NCBI GenBank assembly: GCA_029379385.1
Contig: CM055607.1
Span: 11,036,001-11,100,000 of the forward strand
Direction: 5' to 3'
Origin: Quillaja saponaria
Lineage: Eukaryota; Streptophyta; Magnoliopsida; Fabales; Quillajaceae
Length of the DNA: 64,000 bases
This document shows positions 32,675 through 43,949 of this stretch, piece by piece; the stretch's first letter is position 1; each line of letters opens with the position of its first letter. The notes under the pieces are model-generated. The model was not told the DNA's origin, searched no databases, and worked only from the letters and a program-made list of their open reading frames with translations. The position numbers and the translations under genes are program-made.

Positions 32675-35410
32675 ATGTCTCTCAGCTTCTCCTTTGACAA
32701 GGAACTTAGCCAGGTTTTTCTTCATTATTTCTTCTCCTAATTATAGCAACCAAAATACTTACGAGCAATATGATTTTTAATTTGTTTTTTAATTTCCACA
32801 AAAAACGAAGTTCATTGTGATCTTTATTAACTTGTGTAATTTTCTTAATTTTTTGGTCCCTTAGGTACTTTTTAAAAGAAATTCTCGTGTGAAGGAAGTG
32901 ATACTAAACAGACCCCAGAAGTTAAATAGCATGAATTACGAAATGGTAAGTTTGGTTTGTTGAAATTCATTGTTTATTTTCCATCTTCTTTAATTTGTCG
33001 TCATTAATTAACAATTATCTCTATTAATTTGTTGTTGTTGGCAGATTATTCAAATGATGAGAAACTTGAAACAATATGAGAACGACCCTAGTGTGAAACT
33101 TGTGATTATGAAGGTAACCAATTAATTAAGCAAAGGGCGCATACGTAATTATGTATAATTCAATTTGGTAATTAATTAAAGCAGGGGAATGGAAAAGCTT
33201 TTTGTGCTGGAGGTGATGTTGTGTCAGCTGTTATATCTTCAATTGCAGGTTAGTTTAATTAAATCCATATAAACAAAGGGATTCAGATTCAACTTGGGTG
33301 CTGGGGGTGATGTTAAATTAGCAACAGATTGACGAAATTATATTAATCAAAAGAGTAATTAATGTTTACATTTTATTAATACAAATTAATATTCAACTAC
33401 ATATAATAAAAATTAATTGATGCAGGACACTGGAGTTATCCTGCAAGCTTTTATAGGAAACAACTCATTCTAGACCATTTAATAGCAACCTACAGAAAGC
33501 CTCTGGTGAGTGATACTTCCAATAGTTTGGCAATTGTTGTCAAATCAATATATTTCTTAATAGCTTTGAAAAGATAATATTTTGTGTCTATCTCTTTCTA
33601 TTTGAATATTATCACATTCTTTATAAATAATAGAAGATTCGAATTTACGTGTGTTCTGAATAATTAATTTATGTTTAAATGTGAAATTAATTAGGTTGCT
33701 CTAATCAATGGAATTGTAATGGGAGGAGGAGCTGGAATATCCATGAATGCAAGATTCAGAGTTGTCACTGAAAAAGCTGTATGCATGCATGCCTATTAAT
33801 TCTTTATATATTCGATATACTTCCATACATAGTTTAATCAGTTTTAGTACTTGCTTAGAAGTAATGGAAATTAATTTGTTCATCAATTCTTACAGGTGTT
33901 TGCAATGCCAGAAGCATCTATTGGACTTGTTCCAGATGTTGGTGCATCTCATTTTCTTTCTAAGCTTCCTGGATATTTTGGTATGTGTTTAATTAGTGCC
34001 ATCTTTCTCAGGATATATTAATTAATTCTCTAGCTTTAATTAATAATATTCTCATTTAATTGGTATGTGTTCATTTAGTTCCACTTCCATCTGATTTTAT
34101 TTAATAATGTTCTCATTTAATTAGTCCTTAATTTGCAGGTGAATACTTAGGGCTAACAGGTGCAAAATTGGATGGAGCAGAAATATTTGCATGTGGCCTA
34201 GCCACTCATTTTGTTCCCTCCAAGGCAAGCTCATCCATATTTTAGTCTTAATTAATTTGTTAATATTTCATATTATTTCTCATTGCTTATTCTTATTATT
34301 TTTACTATATTCTTTTGTGTTGCAGAATCTGAATTTGCTAGAAAATTCCCTGCGTGATGTGACTTCTTCAGACATATCAACAATTACCACACTCATTAAT
34401 AAATTTGGAGAGAATTATAAGAATATAAAAGAAGACAGCCCCTTGAAGAGGTCATAAATTGCTAAGTATTCTTCTAGTTTTATGATCTAACTATTAATTT
34501 CCATGTACACTTTAATTATCAAGATTATATATAATGAAATAGATTGGACACAATAAACAAGTGCTTTTCCGGAAAAACGGTTGAAGAAATTATATCATCA
34601 CTGGTCAGTTTTTTTTTTTTTTTCTTTTTCTATTAACTTACGGCCTCCCACAGTTTGAAAAAATTAGTTCCTTTTTATAAGTTTTGATCTTAATTTATTT
34701 CAGGAAAATGAAAAAGAAAAAGAAGAGGAGAAGTGGATATTAAGGGCATTAAACTCCGTGCGTTCATCTTGTCCTACAAGTCTTAAAATATTTCTTAGAT
34801 CGGTAAGCAAATTCTTAATGAAGATAAAAATTATGATTAAATTTGATTATTGTAAAATTTATGGAAAAAAAAAAATAAAGTGTTGGTATTATGATTTTGA
34901 ATAGATTAGAGAAGGCCGAGGACAAAATATTGAACAATGTCTTTCACGAGAGTTCAATATCACCTGTAATATTTTGAGACGGACTGTTAGCAATGATTTT
35001 TATGAGGTAATTAATAAGATATAATTTGTTTTTTTTTTCAAACTGATCTTTCTTTCATAATTATTGGTTCTTTCATATTTAAAAAAAAAAATTAATTAGT
35101 ACTGTTTTCTATTAAATGTGTAGGGTTCAAGGGCTAAGCTATTTGATAAAGACAGCAAGCCCAAGGTACATCCCATTGCATGCATGTCATATCAATTCTT
35201 TTGACTTAATTATTTTTATGTTTACTAACTTAATTTTTGTTTTCTTATTTTCTTTTTTTAATTTTTGTTTTCTTGTGATACTAGTGGGAGCCTTCAAAAC
35301 TAGAGCTGGTTAGCAAAGAAATGGTGGATCAATATTTTCTCAATATTGGCGATGATGATTGGAAACCTTTGGAAGTTCCTGCTAGATCCAACTTAGTCAG
35401 CAAACTTTAG
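32675..35410 (+). CDS. CHY1-like: 3-hydroxyisobutyryl-CoA hydrolase (CHY1-like), peroxisomal, 14 exons, intact
   Basis: Exons: 32675-32713, 32865-32945, 33045-33113, 33185-33248, 33426-33505, 33695-33778, 33896-33980, 34139-34224, 34326-34450, 34543-34603, 34704-34802, 34905-35006, 35124-35165, 35285-35410. They sum to 1143 nt, 380 residues, with every phase consistent, near the 378 residues of Arabidopsis CHY1. It is a crotonase-superfamily hydrolase (ECH_2) that releases 3-hydroxyisobutyrate from its CoA ester in valine breakdown. Visible are the oxyanion loop CAGGDV (70-75), INGIVMGGGAGIS (115-127), and PEASIGLVPDVG with catalytic Glu145 and Asp153 by family analogy. INKCFSGKTVEEII is the family's late motif. 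The protein ends Ser-Lys-Leu, a PTS1 signal (CHY1 ends AKL). Intron 8 has a GC donor (AAG|GCAAGC) and intron 9 a weak GTCATA donor. An AATAAA is at 35472. Nearby copies are all broken. Expression is not shown; another CoA ester could be the substrate. Confidence 0.93.
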
Positions 35411-36990
35411 ATTGACTAAAAAAATAGACATTGCATGTTACCTCGTTTTGAGAGGTGCAACTTATTAAAACAATAAAGTTGATTCATGTATGTTTTTCTT
35501 ATGTACTTCACAACTTCTATAACACTTCAAACCCAAGTGGCCCAACTATTACAAAATCCACAACGATGCATGATTTTTCAATAATCCGAGCGGAACTTAT
35601 AGTAATATTTCAATTAATTTTTTTTTTTATAAATATAAAATTTCTTATTACAATTAATTACATTTTAATATTAAAAAATAGTACATATAAAAAGATAAAA
35701 TTAATAAATAAATAAAACAATTAAAACTATCAATTTTTTTTATCTCATTTAGTCATGACAACTATTGTCAAGATTTTAATTCTAAACTTAACTCTAAACT
35801 ATTTTAGAATTTAGCATTATATGTGCTCGAATTTAGCTCAATATTTTCATTCAAAATTAAAATTAGTTTAGTATTTATGGCTTGTCAACATTAGTGGGGA
35901 TCAAGATATAAGAACAAAAAAAAGTTATGATTTTCATCATTAAAGTTTTAGAATCAGTAAAAATAAACAGTTTTATGCCTTCTTATTTTGGTGGTGGAGG
36001 TCAAAATAAAAATAATTAAGAAAAACAATGGTAACGAAATGTGGATATAAATATAAAAAACAAAAATAAATATAAACATTTCTGAAACATTAATTAAGGT
36101 GCAAATATGATAACATGTATATATATATAGTATATTGACATAGATACAATTTCTATCGATAAATTACTTGTTGTGGGGGCTCATGGTCATTTTGATAAAT
36201 TATTTTACATAAAAGAAGTATAATTAAATTTACTTATCGAAAATTGTCAACTTTAATTAGGTCATATAATTATGGTGTACATTACATTTATGAAAATTAA
36301 TGACATTATTTCTAATTGTTAACCTGCATTGATTTCTAAATATCTCATTAAAATTATAACAATTCTTTTAAAAATATATATGAAATTTCTTGATAGTTTT
36401 GTTATCAAATTTACTATTAAATTTTTGTATCATAAGTTTTTAATATGATTTCTCTATCAATAACGATGGCTAATTTATTTTAGCACAATAATTTTTCTAA
36501 CTGAAATGTAAAACCCTCACTGAAATAATCTAAAATTCTAAACCATAAGTCTACAACAAATCACAATTAGAGAACAGAGACAACTTACTAGACGGATAAG
36601 TTCTGAATCAAGTTACCCGGAGGCCGGGCCAAAACTTGTCGTATCAAGACACGTGACAGTCCACAAAACTCACAGAAGAAGAAAAGGAAGGAAAAGGCAG
36701 AGACAAAAGAAACTCAAAAGTCAAAATATTTTTTTGTTGTTTTCTCTTCATTTGGCTCATTCCTATTTACTATTTTTTTTTCCTGAAAGAATAAAAACTA
36801 AAATTTGAATTTGGGACTTGGATTTAGGAGGGCACATCGATTATTTGGGTTTTATATTAAGACAATTTTTAAGTAATTTTTTTAAAACTTTGTCGAGCCT
36901 AGGCTTGCTCCCTGTGGGTCGACCCCTAACCTGCACCACATATGTTAAAATGCTAGCTGAAAATACATGGTAGTTAGTGTTTGTAGCTTA
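35411..36990. other. 3' flank of the intact hydrolase gene
   Basis: Begins with the 3' UTR (AATAAA at 35472-35477). The rest is colinear with the 3' flank of pseudogene B and shows no other gene. The TA run seen in B at 11278 is reduced here to a few repeats at 36116. Confidence 0.7.
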
Positions 36991-37430
36991 TATAACCAAG
37001 ATCAACCAAGTATACATATAAGCTACAAGTGAAAACTTCTTAATTTGTTTGGATAAAACAATGTGGAATTTGCCCAGCTTTTATAGACTAGGTGAGGTAA
37101 GTAAAAACTAGTTGGGGTTTCACTCACAAACATTAATGATTGTGTTTATTAAAGATGTGCATGGTCTTTGTTTTATTTTATTTTATTTTATTCTAGTGGC
37201 ATGTTAGTCCATGTCATCTTCCGTTAAATTAATTTAGATCGAAGATGAAGGTAAGGACTATATCAATTTAAAAGTACGAGCCATTGATTGTAACCTTTTA
37301 AATTATAAGAGTATAATAGATTGTAGTGTAAACTATATGAATGAAAAGTGTAATTTAGCCTAAAAAAATCTTACTTACTTGACTTGGTATTACTTACCAA
37401 GAATCACCTAATGTAACATTTTTAGTTCTA
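36990..37430 (-). promoter_or_regulatory. Orphan SDR promoter block in segment C
   Basis: Same block as in segment B: AAGCTACAAGTG, AACAATGTGGAATTTGCCCA, a minus-strand TATA in TTTTATAG near 37080, and AAAACTAGTTGGGGTTTCAC near 37106. No SDR coding sequence adjoins it. Confidence 0.65.
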
Positions 37431-37434
37431 ACTA

Positions 37435-37850
37435 GTTAGATTATATTACGACTTATGATTAATGGCCCATGATTTATGCTTGATTATTATACTTAGTCTT
37501 ATACTAGGCTAGGTTCATTATGCCAGGTCAACTTGTATGGCCTATATATATATATATATAGCTTTTTCTCTATATAATCAAATAATCTCATTCACATGTA
37601 ATACAAAATCATCATTAGGTTCAAAGTTGGTATCAGAGCTTAGGTTTTCTAAAAGTTTTTCTTAAGGGATTGCCACCTCTTTCTTGGTGGAAAACTTCAC
37701 CTCAACCCTTTCTATAACAACATCCTTAATCTTACTACTCATCAGCCATCTCGACTACCCATCAGTCTTCTTTTAGCCATTGCTTCTCCCTTTGATTTGA
37801 GCTTGTGCTCTTAGCCCCCCTTATATCACCATCCCACTAACTCATCGTCA
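37435..37850 (+). mobile_element. Truncated TRIM-like element (left LTR and primer site)
   Basis: LTR-like sequence from GTTAGATTATATTACGACTT to ATTAGGTTCAA, then TTGGTATCAGAGCTTAGG at about 37626-37643, a good initiator-Met tRNA primer site. The internal sequence follows that of the element at 12652 until about 37850, then stops. Confidence 0.7.
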
Positions 37851-37912
37851 AATATATATAATATATTATTTCTTATATCTTTTCATATGTTCCTAAACAC
37901 GTACTTGGATTG

Positions 37913-38340
37913 CACTACAAGAAAAAGACTTGTAGGCTACGACTAGTAGACATAGTAGATAAAATCGTAGCCTATAATATTATAGTATATGGCTATTATT
38001 ATAGAATACGGATAAGACAGTAGCATATAAACTGTTTTTGCTTCCCGCATTTTTTAGGTATTCGCTGTAGCAAGTACATTTTCTACTACGGCTAGGCCAT
38101 AGCATATAAGTTGATCCATTCAAGTTTTTATTTGTATTTTTAGTAAGAAAATTTGTTGCTTTTATGCTACGGCCTTAGCCATAGCAGATATGTGTTAAGC
38201 CGTAGCATATAAGTTAATACATTCAATTTTTTTTATTTTATTTTATTAAGAAATCTTTTGCTTTCATACTACGGCCTTAGCTGTAGCCTATATGTTTTAG
38301 CCGTAGCAGATGGAAAACATAATGTTTTAAAACTTTACAC
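37913..38340 (+). mobile_element. Left end of a CACTA-like element with subterminal repeats
   Basis: Starts CACTACAAGAAAAAG at 37913, the common CACTA terminus. It is followed by many GCTACGGC, CCGTAGCATATA and CCATAGCAGATA motifs in both senses. From about 38100 to 38320 these sit in two imperfect units of roughly 112 bp, each with AAGTT(G/A)AT(C/A)CATTCAA and TTTATGCTACGGCCTTAGC-like sequence. No matching right end (CTTGTAGTG) was found up to 40700. Confidence 0.65.
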
Positions 38341-38498
38341 GACGGCTTCTAGGGCAGTCCCTTCTTCATTTTTTCTCAAGTCTTCAGACTGAAAATACCC
38401 ACCCAAGGAATCGTTGATCTCCATCTATGTTTCATCTTAAACCCTTGTGCAAGGTTTACAGTTAATAGTAACCAACCCTTCTCTTCCTCCTTTGACCT

Positions 38499-38810
38499 TC
38501 ATCTTTGTTTCTTTGCCACTGAAGTTAAGCCTAGCCAGCTTAGGAAGCAAGCTACCTGACCAGCAGCTTTGCTAAGCATCTTTTGCAGATTGTTTGCCTC
38601 AGATGAGGGCCCTAGCTTTATTGTGAGCGAAAAACCCATCTTTATTGTTCTCACTAATGCTTTGCCAAGGCTAGCTTCCTCCTCCCGCATGACTTCTTCA
38701 ATATCTTTCTGACTGGACTCTTGTTTTTGTGCCTTCTTGCATGAGAATGGGAAACTTAATGCTAACTCTTCAGAATGGCGCTTGGGACGAGTGAAGACAT
38801 CGTATTTGAG
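38499..38810 (-). CDS. Unrecognised 103-codon terminal exon
   Basis: On the - strand an acceptor CCCTAG at 38816-38811 precedes a fully open exon of 312 nt. It begins LKYDVFTRPKRHSEEL, continues SFPFSCKKAQKQESSQKDIE and EEVMREEEASLGKALVRTIK, then MGFSLTIKLGPSSEA, and stops TGA after SVAKKQR. The composition is protein-like and much less AT-driven than the surroundings, with a charged stretch then a hydrophobic segment. I do not recognise the family. Upstream open sequence (38955-38817) could be another exon or intron. It follows the CACTA subterminal repeats, so it may be a host gene fragment carried by the element, or part of the element's own second gene. Confidence 0.4.
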   Translation of the reverse strand, partial: LKYDVFTRPKRHSEELALSFPFSCKKAQKQESSQKDIEEVMREEEASLGKALVRTIKMGFSLTIKLGPSSEANNLQKMLSKAAGQVACFLSWLGLTSVAKKQR

Positions 38811-38959
38811 CTAGGGTTTTATTTTTTCTTCCATTCTTTCTAAAACCATAGCTGTAATATGTCATGATTTTCTGCCTGCAACTCACAAATTTGTTAGTTA
38901 TTTCAGGGTTGTTGCCATTTGAAACTGGAGTACTCTTGAAGCTAACATTAATCAAGTTT

Positions 38960-40700
38960 CAGGTGTGCAATTGGTTTTGATGTTGCTTTTGTTTTTTATT
39001 TTGATTTTTATGTTTAACGGTGAAATTTGAATGAGCTGGTATTATATGTTTTTATTTATTTTGTGTGTGATAGATAAACTCAAGTTCTAGTTTTTATGGA
39101 ACATTGGTTTCGAAGCATTATGTATGATAATAGTTTTCTTTATTATGTAAAGCAATTTCCAGTAGTGAACTTGATGGGTTAATTAGAAAAAACAGAGCTA
39201 TTGGTGTAGTTTGTACTAGTGTAGCAAAATACATGATATTGTGGAAGACGACACATTTGAATAGTAAAAGTGACAATTAGCAAATGCAAAATGAAAGAAG
39301 GACCAAAAGAGTAAAGCTATGTGTTTGACAGATGGTAGGTGAGGATACACAAAAACATGAGCAGTGGAGTGAATATTTATGTAGTGGAAGCAAAGCTGGA
39401 GAAGTCTTTTGGACTCTGTAATGTACTTCAATCAGTTGTCAAAACTCAAACCTGTCATTGACTCAGTTTTGTTTCACTGAGAGAGAAAGAGGGGAAGGCC
39501 ACTGTAATTAATGGTTTTTGTAAGATGTAAACAAGGTTGGTATGCCCTCACTACATGTTGAGTTGTTGCAATTGGGGAAGGCCTAGTACTGTAAAAGGCA
39601 CAGGTAGATAAATTTTAGTATAACTAGGAAGTTGATCTAACGAGGAAGGATTCATTCATCTGTTATGACTGTGATAGAACTACCATTGGTGATGAAAATA
39701 ACTGGAAACAGGTGCTTCGTAATTTGTGATTTTGCAGACATATTTATGAGATAATTAAAATCAAAATTATAGGAATCTAAAGTGATGATTCTTCAAGGAA
39801 ATCAATTAAAGTCACCAAGAATATGTTAAAGAAAGAAAAGCTTGAAATGTTCATATAAGAACTTACAGTTGGTAATGGGTACAATGAGTATATGAACATG
39901 AATGATTTGCCCTATGCTGTTCCTCATATGGTCTGGCTAGGAAGGGCTAGTTGCCTTTTTTATCCTCTCTCTTTTTCTCACTTTTCTGTTGCTTTATGTT
40001 GTTTTTTGTCTTTCCTTGTCTCAGAAAAAAAAAAATTAATGAATTACATTGTTTCTGTATATAATTAATTCATATGGATCTAGCTTTGTAATATGAAGTT
40101 TGTATTCTTTTATTAACTGCTTTAATTTTTATACTTGAGTGAATTAATATATGAAGTCCTATTTAACTCTGTCTCCTATGTTTTCTTCTTCGTATTTATC
40201 TTTTGCCTTCTGATTTGATCTGGTAATGTTGTTTACAAAACTTCATTTGTTGTTCAATGTAAGTTTTCTTTTCATTTACCTTATTTTAGATAGCCATACA
40301 TTGTCTGCTAGCTACACTGCTTCTCTTTACGATTTTTGTTTTAGGATTTCTAATTTGAGCTTGAGTTGAATAGAAAAATAGCATGATTTAGTTGAATAAA
40401 AAAATTCGTAGTCCTTTTCGGCATTCACTTAGTACCTGTACAGATACTTGCCTGCTGCTATTCTATGAATGCTATTTTAGAGTCATACATGGATAGCTTA
40501 CTTCCTTGAGCCTTGATCTATATTTTTAGAGTTTTGCAAAATAGTATCATCAATTTGTGTGAATCCGGCTTATTAGTGACTTACTGAATTAGTAACCTTC
40601 CCTTGAGTCCAATTATAGTGACTTAACTTAATGTTATCATCAGTCATACTGAATTTTCTTTTACTTTTTCCCTCTTCCCAATTAAATATAGTTCATCCCT
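38960..40700. other. Unassigned DNA between the CACTA end and SDR P3
   Basis: AT-rich, no convincing long open frame, no LTR or TIR recognised. Colinearity with the SDR P1 3' flank resumes at about 40715 (TCCTGTACTGTAAAA, TACTTATCTACTA), so the insertion that brought in the CACTA-like material ends before that point. Confidence 0.4.
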
Positions 40701-40749
40701 ATATATATATACATATCCTGTACTGTAAAACTACTTATCTACTAATTAA

Positions 40750-41640
40750 TTAATTAGAATGTGCAAACAAACCAAAGATTGGATTAATGGTAGTAAACCC
40801 ACCATCCACAGCTAGATTATGCCCACTGACATACTTGGACTCATCACTAGCCAAATAAACAGCTGCTTCAGCTACATCTTCTTCCTGTAAAACCACCCCT
40901 TGGAGGTTAGAATAGACCTTGGAACATCCTTCATCATCTAGTTTGTACAGCTCCTTTGCTGCTACATTAGCTCTGAAATAGGGAGACAGGCAATTCACAC
41001 GTATGCCGAACCGGCCAAGCTCAGCTGCAACATTCTTTGTTAGTCCAATCAAACCATGCTTAGAACTTGTATATGCATGGGGTGCAATCCCACCAACACT
41101 TGAGCAAACACTACCAACCATAATTATGCTTCCCTTTTTATTAGGGATCATAACTCTAGCTGCATGCTTTGTGCCTATGAAAGGACCAGTGAGGTTGACA
41201 CCAACAACTTGTTCAAATTCTGCTACATCATTGTCAAGGATGCTGGTCTTAGCTTCACCTGCTATTACAGCAGTTGTTCACCATTATGTCAAGCTTTCCA
41301 TGCTTAGCAACAGTATAGTTGATTAGCATTTTCAACATCAATTTCTTTATTTACATCGCAGTGAAAGTAGGATACCGATGATTCGTATCCAGTTTCATCA
41401 CATAAGGCTTGTCCCAGTTCGTCCCGAATATCTACAATCACTACCTTGGCTCCATGTTTATAAAAGAGTTTTGCCATGCACGCGCGGACCCCTCTTGCCC
41501 CACCGGTGATCAGAAGCTACATTGCCTTGCAGTCTACAACAATTAATGGAGATCAAAATGGAAACAAACAGTTATGTGAAACGCATTTCATAGTTTTCAT
41601 ACCTTCTTGCATCGGAAGGGAGCTGTAAAATGCCTGCCAT
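40750..41640 (-). pseudogene. SDR pseudogene P3, 3' half intact
   Basis: Exon 1 41640-41603 (MAGILQLPSDARR), donor GT at 41602-41601, exon 2 41533-40750 with stop TAA. From about 41272 to 40750 the frame is open and keeps the catalytic region (VGSVCSSVGG, HAYTSSKHG), GRFGIRVNCLSPYF, EEDVAEAAVYLASDESKYVS and the end GLFAHSN. Upstream, three single-base insertions are visible near 41274, 41323 and 41514, breaking the cofactor half. They differ from the lesions of P1 and P2. A minus-strand TATA (CTATAAAAGC) is at 41741-41733. Without the insertions it would be about 273 residues. Confidence 0.88.
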
Positions 41641-41744
41641 AATTAAGTTCAAGATAATTCCTTTGAGCAAAATATAAGCTACAACTGAAAACTTGTTAAT
41701 TTGCTTGGATTAAAAATGTGGAACTTCCCCAGCTTTTATAGACT

Positions 41745-42184
41745 AGTTGAGGAGATAAGCAAAAACTAGTTGGGGTTTCACACGCAAACATTTAATTATT
41801 TGGTTATCCTATAGTTTGTACTAAAATTCATTTCAATTCTTATATATATATATATATTTACATCATAGTTTCAATTGTTTATATTTTTCAAAATTAAAAA
41901 TATTTTATTTTAAAAAAAATATTGGCATGTTATATTTTATTTGATAGTTGTAAGATTATATTGATAAAACATAAAAACCTAGTTGGGTTTCACAAGTAAA
42001 CATTAATTATTGTGTTTAATTAAGGAAGTACACTATCTTCGTTTTTCTTAAAAAATTCAAAATAGGAACAGCATGTGGTTTCAAATTAAAAACAATCTAG
42101 CTGACTTGACTGGTATTACTTACCAAGAATCACCGAACGCAACATGTTTAGTTCCTATATGCTGTACTTAATTATGCTTATTAA
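41745..42184 (-). promoter_or_regulatory. Promoter side of SDR P3
   Basis: Contains AAAACTAGTTGGGGTTTCAC at about 41763 and a second, partial copy of the same block near 41980 (AACCTAGTTGGGTTTCACAA then GTAAACATTAATTATTGTG). This suggests a small local duplication of the upstream region. Confidence 0.5.
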
Positions 42185-42629
42185 AAAAATTAAGATTTAA
42201 TTACATTTTTGGTCCATATAATTAAATTTGAGTCCACTTTCGTCCTTATAATTTCAATTGATACAATTAGATTCCTTCATAGTTTTATTTGCTAAAATTA
42301 GGTTCTCACTATCAAGTGTCATTTAAATTAATGCTGATGATAGTGACGTGATGGACATGTTGTATAATTAACCATAAAAACAACCTGTATAAAATTTTAA
42401 TTAAAAAGTTTTTAAAAAATAAAATAAAATAATTATATTTTAGCTAAACAAAAGGAAATTGATATTAAATATAATATAAATAAATATAAAATCTCTCTCT
42501 TCCTCACCACACCTCCCAAATTTCTCCATAGCCACAAAATCTACAGGACTTGGTCTCAACAATTCGAGTAGCAGAAAGCTTGATGGACTATGGAGAAAGT
42601 TCGTCAATCACCAAATATGATAGCGTTTA

Positions 42630-42840
42630 ATAAAGCAATGCATCTTTTTTATTGATTGCCATTGTTGACTATTGCTAGTGACTTGTCTCGTCAAATTTTT
42701 TTTCAAAAGATTCAAGACTATTCCTATTTCAAAGCCTTTGGATGGCTCTGTTTTCCTCATATTGATGTTTCGCGAAGAAACAAGTTTTCTCCCGTCTCCC
42801 GTCCCTCTATGGCACTCTCTGACCCAAATCAAAATCCATA
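42630..42840 (+). pseudogene. Copia integrase-tail fragment inside the Mutator-like element
   Basis: DYSYFKAFGWLCFPHIDVSR then RNKFSPVSRP resembles the LKxFGCLCF...HRTKFxPRA segment at the integrase/RT junction of Copia polyproteins. It is short and without flanking domains, so the origin is likely but not certain. The pieces on either side (42490-42620 and 42870-43200) look UTR-like or genic but were not identified. Confidence 0.4.
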
Positions 42841-43395
42841 AATTTCAAGTTTTTATAGATTTGGATATCAGGTAAGAATTTGGTATTTCAATTTCAGAAA
42901 TCAAATTCCTAACCTCGTTTTAGTTTTAGATTTGGAAGTTTCTGATTTATGTTTCCAATTTCTTAGATCCAAGTGTTGGCAGAAATGAAAAGATCGTGCA
43001 CTTTTCTGGTTTAATTCGACAAGAGTCTCCAGCTTTGGCCAACAAGATCAAAGAATCCCTTGAAGGCTAACACCAAGATCGACACCATGAACTCCAAATT
43101 AAAGAGAAAATTTAGTCGAAAATGATCCTCATTTGCCAAAATAAAGCCTTCCAACAATTAGTCATCTTTGTTGGTGCGTATTGATGGTGGGGAGAGAGAG
43201 AAGGGAAGAGTTTTATTAATTTTTTGTTTTACATATTTTTTTATTTTTTAACATTATTTTTCTTTTTAAAATATTTAGATTTAACTTTTATAGAAGACAA
43301 GTGGCTAATTTTGATTAGTTAAATATACCAATTGTGTTTTCCGCCTCATATTCAGTTAGCCATGTCACCCAAATTGGTGTTAATTTAGATGGGAG

Positions 43396-43818
43396 TAGGG
43401 GTGACAATGAGCCAAACTAGCTCGTGAGCTACTACTGTTAAGGGCTCGGATCAAGCTTGGCTCATTTTTTAAATGAGTCGATCTTGAGTTTTATTTTAAG
43501 CTTATTTAGTAAAACTGAGCCGAGCTCAATCTTTACAAAGCTCGGCTCGTGAGCTCATGAGCTAGTTTCATTTAATATTATTTATAAATTTTTTATTATT
43601 TATATATACATTTATAATAAATCTATTTATATATAAAAAACTAATATAAATTGTTGTTTGGATTTAGTGGTTATTTGCACAAATACTCACTAAATGGTAT
43701 TGGGTTCAACTCTCCTTGCTTAGCCTTTAACGAGCTTAAGCCAAGCTCGAACTTGCCTAAAATGAGACTTGCCAAGCTGAGCTTTACAGGCTCAAGCTCG
43801 TCTCAGTTGACAGACCTA
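43396..43818. mobile_element. Non-autonomous hAT-type element (about 423 bp)
   Basis: Ends are TAGGGGTGACAATGAGCC and, in complement, TAGGTCTGTCAACTGAG. Flanking 8-mers GATGGGAG (43388-43395) and GACAGGAG (43819-43826) match at six of eight positions, as for an aged 8-bp hAT duplication. Inside are repeated GAGCTCG, GCTCGGCTC and AAGCTCG motifs typical of these elements. It is nested in the Mutator-like element. Confidence 0.75.
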
Positions 43819-43949
43819 GACAGGAGGGACTTAATTATATTAAATTAAACTTAAAAGGGATCTAATTGCAACAATTGAAACTTATGAGACTAATTTGAAC
43901 TCAAAATTAAACTATAAGGACCAAAAGTACTAGTTAAGACAAAAATTAA

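Larger units (their letters stand above)
31200..37850. repeat. Segmental duplicate C (partner of 8270-13030)
   Basis: Colinear with segment B from the 5' flank through the hydrolase gene and its 3' flank to the TRIM-like LTR. It retains exons 5-13. The right breakpoint, near 37850, lies inside the TRIM internal region; segment B continues into the 27-bp array there. Confidence 0.85.
42194..43940. mobile_element. Mutator-like element (Pack-MULE candidate)
   Basis: Terminal inverted repeats of roughly 100 bp. The left end runs ATTACATTTTTGGTCCATAT to CAATTAGATTCC (42194-42300); the right end is the complement of ATAAGGACCAAAAGTACTAG preceded by TTGCAACAATTG (about 43840-43940). A 9-bp direct duplication AAAAATTAA flanks it (42185-42193 and 43941-43949). 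The paralogous sequence at about 60460 has one copy of that site and no insert. It encodes no transposase. The interior carries unrelated sequence including a Copia-derived fragment and the hAT element at 43396. Confidence 0.82.

Noticed and set aside
33747..34457. Open frames at 33747-33992 and 34191-34457
   Set aside because: These are read-throughs of hydrolase exons into introns; the spliced model explains the region better.
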